From positions 37,102 to 101,101 of the forward strand of contig JAKLJE010000015.1 in NCBI GenBank assembly GCA_023151315.1: 64,000 nt of DNA, written 5' to 3'. Positions 61,520-64,000 of this stretch are shown piece by piece. The position numbers were made by a program, and so were the translations under genes. The DNA comes from Bacteroidia bacterium (GTDB taxonomy: Bacteria; Bacteroidota; Bacteroidia; Palsa-965). The stretch's first letter is position 1. Each line of letters begins with the position of its first letter. The notes beneath the pieces were generated by a model. It had not been told where the DNA came from. It saw nothing but the letters and a program-made list of their open reading frames with translations, and ran no database searches.

Positions 61520-62743
61520 ATGAAAACGATCTTCACTCTTTCAATATTAACTGCTGCTGTTATTACAGCCAACGCTCAGGCAGCAGGGAATGCCACAACC
61601 ACACAAACTGCTACGGATGCAAACGGCACGGCTGTATTTGTAAGCGGAGTAGGCAATATGCAGTCGGTTAACTTATGTTCCGGGAATGCAACCGTTGCAA
61701 ATTCAACGGCTAATTATGCATGGAACAATAATTCCATGGGAGTTAATTTCAATACGCAGACACAAACACGTCAGTATTACAATCCGTACACCGGAAAGTA
61801 TGAAGACACACCGAACAACGGTAACAGTCAGGCGCAGGCAAGTTTGCCATATGACAACTCGGTAATTTTCGATGCCGATGTGATGATCAACATTGAGGCT
61901 TCAAGTTACACGGCAATTTTCAGTGTTACGGATTTCGGCAAGACTGTTATCTCGGCGGATTCGGCTATGAGCGCAAGATTGAAAATCTTTACTGAAGGGT
62001 TGAATAAAGACAGCATCAACGCTTCTGACATTCACGTTGATTTTATCTCAATGCTTCCGGTTTATGAAGTGGAACCGCAGAACAAAGTATTCAGCAATAT
62101 CGCTACTGAAGTTCCTGCCGGATTTAAAATCAAGAAGAACGTGCATGTATTGTTTCACGATCACACCAAGCTTGATAAGATCATTACACATGCTGCAAAA
62201 GCATCCATCTATGATCTTGTGAAAGTGGATTATAACGTGAATGACATCCAGGCGGCGTATGATACATTGCGCAAAGTTGCAGTGCAGGTTATCGATATGA
62301 AACGCAATACCTATTTGATGATGGGTTTTGAAACGAGCATTCTGACAATGGCGGAAGGTTATGACAGTAAGTATCCTGAAGAGCGTTATGAATCATACAC
62401 TGCATATCTCCAGGGGCAATCTTACAATAATCAGCCTCAGGGACAGAATACACAGATTCGTACAGCGGAGAAAGAACAAACTGTATTCTACAACAAAGTT
62501 CCTTACAAGCAATTTGATCGTGTATTGAATGCGGATCTTGCTGAGCCCGGTGTGCAATTCTATTACAAGCTCCGCGTGAAATGCAAAATGCAGCATGTGG
62601 AGGAAGCACCGGCAACAGGTCCGGGTGTAAACAAAACTGCAGGAACAAAGCCTGCAACTTCCGGAACGCAGCCTAAGCAAGGAACTGCAGGAACTATGCC
62701 TCCGCCGGCAGGAACGGTTGTGCCGAAAGCAGGAGTGAAGTAG
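61520..62743 (+). CDS. SIMPL-like secreted protein, copy 2, with Pro/Thr-rich tail
   Basis: From the ATG at 61520 the product is 407 residues; an in-frame start at 61433 lies inside copy 1. A signal peptide (MKTIFTLSILTAAVITANAQ) precedes a Thr/Asn-rich stretch (about 22-110). The SIMPL-like core follows (about 115-345, with NIEASSYTAIFSVTDFGKTV and DTLRKVAVQVIDMKRNTYLM). The last 50 residues are rich in Ala, Thr, Gly and Pro (GTKPATSGTQPKQGTAGTMP). The region between the core and the tail contains a second YxAYLQGQSYNN-type block. It ends at a strong terminator. It is coupled to copy 1, suggesting joint action. Confidence 0.7.
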   Translation: MKTIFTLSILTAAVITANAQAAGNATTTQTATDANGTAVFVSGVGNMQSVNLCSGNATVANSTANYAWNNNSMGVNFNTQTQTRQYYNPYTGKYEDTPNNGNSQAQASLPYDNSVIFDADVMINIEASSYTAIFSVTDFGKTVISADSAMSARLKIFTEGLNKDSINASDIHVDFISMLPVYEVEPQNKVFSNIATEVPAGFKIKKNVHVLFHDHTKLDKIITHAAKASIYDLVKVDYNVNDIQAAYDTLRKVAVQVIDMKRNTYLMMGFETSILTMAEGYDSKYPEERYESYTAYLQGQSYNNQPQGQNTQIRTAEKEQTVFYNKVPYKQFDRVLNADLAEPGVQFYYKLRVKCKMQHVEEAPATGPGVNKTAGTKPATSGTQPKQGTAGTMPPPAGTVVPKAGVK

Positions 62744-62758
62744 GTTGGTGTGAATGTG

Positions 62759-62797
62759 AAAAGCCTTCTCTTTTCGGAGAAGGCTTTTTTATTTTTT
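62759..62797 (+). terminator. Rho-independent terminator after the SIMPL pair
   Basis: Arms AAAAGCCTTCTC/GAGAAGGCTTTT (12 bp) enclose the six-base loop ttttcg; a T-run (62785-62790, then more T after one A) follows. Confidence 0.85.
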
Positions 62798-62809
62798 ATT
62801 CGGGATGAA

Positions 62810-63574
62810 TTATTTCCCCTTGAATTTATTAATCGCGTTCACGGTGAATTCACTCAGGACAAGTTTTCCGCTCATCTCCGCACGTTCAATAAGCAAAGTG
62901 TCCCAATGATCTGTTCCTTGCCAGAATACCTTTTTCAGCATCATCATCGCTTCCGGATTACTGCTTGCAAGTCTTCCTGCTAATGCATTCACTGCATTGT
63001 CCAATTCTGCAACCGTAGAATAGATGTCGGTGTAAAGTCCGTGTTGCATCGCCCACTTTGCGTCGCGCCATTCTGTAGCATTAATTGCTAGATTGGTGAA
63101 TGCAGAGGTTCCTACTTTGCGCTCTACAGCAGGACCAACTACAAACGGGCCAATACCTACAGCGAGTTCAGACAGTTTCACTGAAGCTGTGTCCATGGCC
63201 AGAGAATAATCTGCAGCGGACGCGAGACCAACACCACCACCAACAGCTTTGCCTTGTACACGTGCAATCACAAACTTGGGAGCTGTGCGAATAGCATTAA
63301 TAACTGCAGCGAATCCGGAAAAGAATTTCTTTCCTGTTTCAAGATCTTTGATTGAGATCAGCTCATCGAAAGACGCACCTGCGCAGAAAGCTTTCTCGCC
63401 TTCACTCTGCATGATAATCACTTTCGCGTTTTCATCCTTACCGGCGGTTTCAATTGCAGCTGCAAGCTCACGTAAAAGATGCCCCGGCATAGAGTTGCTT
63501 TGAGGATGATAGAACGTAATGCGCGCAATTCCGTCAGCGGTATGCGATTTGATGTAACCTTGTTGATTGTCCAT
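62810..63574 (-). CDS. Enoyl-CoA hydratase/isomerase family protein
   Basis: From the ATG at 63574 (MDNQQGYIKSH) the product is 254 residues, the usual length. The in-frame start at 63595 falls inside the -7 box. The crotonase motifs are present: EKAFCAGASFDEL (oxyanion-hole block 1), GKAVGGGVGLASAADYSLA (block 2), and SELAVGIGPFVVGP, where Glu of SEL would be the catalytic base. Fatty-acid or aromatic-acid beta-oxidation is plausible, but crotonases vary in substrate and no partner genes are near. It is transcribed toward the terminator at 62759-62797. Confidence 0.9.
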   Translation of the reverse strand: MDNQQGYIKSHTADGIARITFYHPQSNSMPGHLLRELAAAIETAGKDENAKVIIMQSEGEKAFCAGASFDELISIKDLETGKKFFSGFAAVINAIRTAPKFVIARVQGKAVGGGVGLASAADYSLAMDTASVKLSELAVGIGPFVVGPAVERKVGTSAFTNLAINATEWRDAKWAMQHGLYTDIYSTVAELDNAVNALAGRLASSNPEAMMMLKKVFWQGTDHWDTLLIERAEMSGKLVLSEFTVNAINKFKGK

Positions 63575-63592
63575 TTGTGATGTTTGAGGAGG

Positions 63593-63600
63593 CAAATTTA
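63593..63600 (-). promoter_or_regulatory. Candidate -7 box TAAATTTG
   Basis: A full TAnnTTTG match on the minus strand, 18 bases upstream of the ATG at 63574. Confidence 0.5.
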
Positions 63601-63640
63601 AGCCTTCAGCGTAAAATTGTGAAGATTTCCGTCAAATCGT

Positions 63641-63648
63641 TATTTTTG
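63641..63648 (+). promoter_or_regulatory. Candidate -7 box TATTTTTG for the SiaB-like gene
   Basis: A full TAnnTTTG match 18 bases before the ATG at 63667, divergent from the enoyl-CoA hydratase promoter. Confidence 0.5.
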
Positions 63649-63666
63649 AAGAAAGCCCCCTACAGT

Positions 63667-64000
63667 ATGCTCAACGAAACACAAATCAAAGAACTGCTCA
63701 CAGAAACCAAAGACGATTGGTTTTATCTAGGTGATGTGAGTGAAGATCTGATCAGTTCTTTTGTTGCTATGATTGAATCCCGCCCGGATTTCCAATCGCT
63801 TTCACGTCCATCCCGACGCCGATTGCTCAGTGCAGTAGTTGAGTGCCTGCAGAACATCCGTAATAACACACCGGCGATTCCTGATCCTATTCCCGGTTCA
63901 GTTGTGTACATGCGTAAAATCGCGCCGGGTGAATATGGCCTGCGTTGCGGAAACGTAATGCTTACGCGAGATGTTGACGTGTTGAAGGTTAAACTGGATT
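63667..64000 (+). CDS. SiaB-family protein kinase, N-terminal part (cut by window edge)
   Basis: The first 111 codons are present and I translated them by hand. The opening is MLNETQIKELLTETKDDWFY, followed by the SiaB-type block with the helix RRRLLSAVVECLQNIRNNTP, where E-x-x-Q-N-I is the histidine-kinase-like ATP-binding N-box (here ECLQNIRNN). SiaB-family kinases phosphorylate a partner (SiaC) and are opposed by a PP2C phosphatase (SiaA). In Pseudomonas this controls biofilm formation and cyclic-di-GMP. The downstream partner genes would lie beyond 64000. The window also holds a PP2C-output sensor at 39123-44339, which could act on the same type of target, but the distance makes that speculative. 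Confidence 0.75.
   Translation, partial: MLNETQIKELLTETKDDWFYLGDVSEDLISSFVAMIESRPDFQSLSRPSRRRLLSAVVECLQNIRNNTPAIPDPIPGSVVYMRKIAPGEYGLRCGNVMLTRDVDVLKVKLD

Noticed and set aside
1..64000. tRNA, rRNA, CRISPR arrays, insertion sequences, attachment sites and replication origin
   Set aside because: None was recognised on reading through; gaps are short and no transposase, integrase, direct-repeat array or DnaA-box cluster was seen. A dedicated RNA search was not possible.

Overview
The window looks like a chromosomal segment of a Bacteroidota bacterium (no nearer assignment attempted). Four things point there. Candidate promoters carry the Bacteroidota -7 box TAnnTTTG and Shine-Dalgarno sites are mostly absent. 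There are several type IX secretion (T9SS) cargos, a PorP/SprF protein and a CHU_C-type adhesin. Other genes are typical of the phylum: a TonB-dependent receptor, a LemA-TPM-TPM run, parvulin foldases followed by a MoxR ATPase, and large propeller sensors. No rRNA, tRNA, CRISPR array, insertion sequence or phage gene was recognised; the gene-free gaps are short.

Layout. 1-4650: start of an ABC-F ATPase (cut by the edge), a rhomboid protease, a small secreted protein and a TonB-dependent receptor with a strong terminator. 4697-9866: minus-strand genes, including a secreted protein with about 30 MORN-like repeats and a TerB/J-domain co-chaperone. 9958-13747: TPM-TPM-LemA operon and HtpG. 13916-17696: plus-strand vWA/T9SS protein, YjiK-like lipoprotein, TPR lipoprotein and PgeF. 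17697-24656: a surface cassette transcribed leftward, with a 1447-residue type-B T9SS adhesin, PorP/SprF and a PD40-OmpA protein. 24973-28281: UbiA-family prenyltransferase with a small membrane protein, and a T9SS subtilase.

28348-45082: mainly plus strand. It holds EttA, an AT-rich secreted orphan, three tandem TapB/DUF3108-like paralogues, and a tight hisS, hutH, TIMP/NTR-like, pyrophosphatase run. It ends with a 1738-residue propeller-PAS-GAF-SpoIIE phosphatase sensor and a DUF4159 protein. 45094-47077: three small minus-strand genes. 47215-52632: three SurA/parvulin-type proteins and MoxR, an envelope-biogenesis operon. 52750-59387: thioredoxin-like protein, a secreted protein, lysC-lysA and an M1 aminopeptidase. 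59454-64000: DUF1801 and methyltransferase genes, a pair of SIMPL-like secreted proteins, an enoyl-CoA hydratase and the start of a SiaB-family protein.

The common theme is the cell envelope: secretion, outer-membrane folding, surface adhesion and sensing, set among housekeeping genes. The parts most worth a second look are the T9SS type-B cassette, the kinase-less phosphatase sensor, the vWA protein with a membrane helix before a T9SS signal, the cysteine-paired SurA homologue, the TapB triplet and the SIMPL pair.
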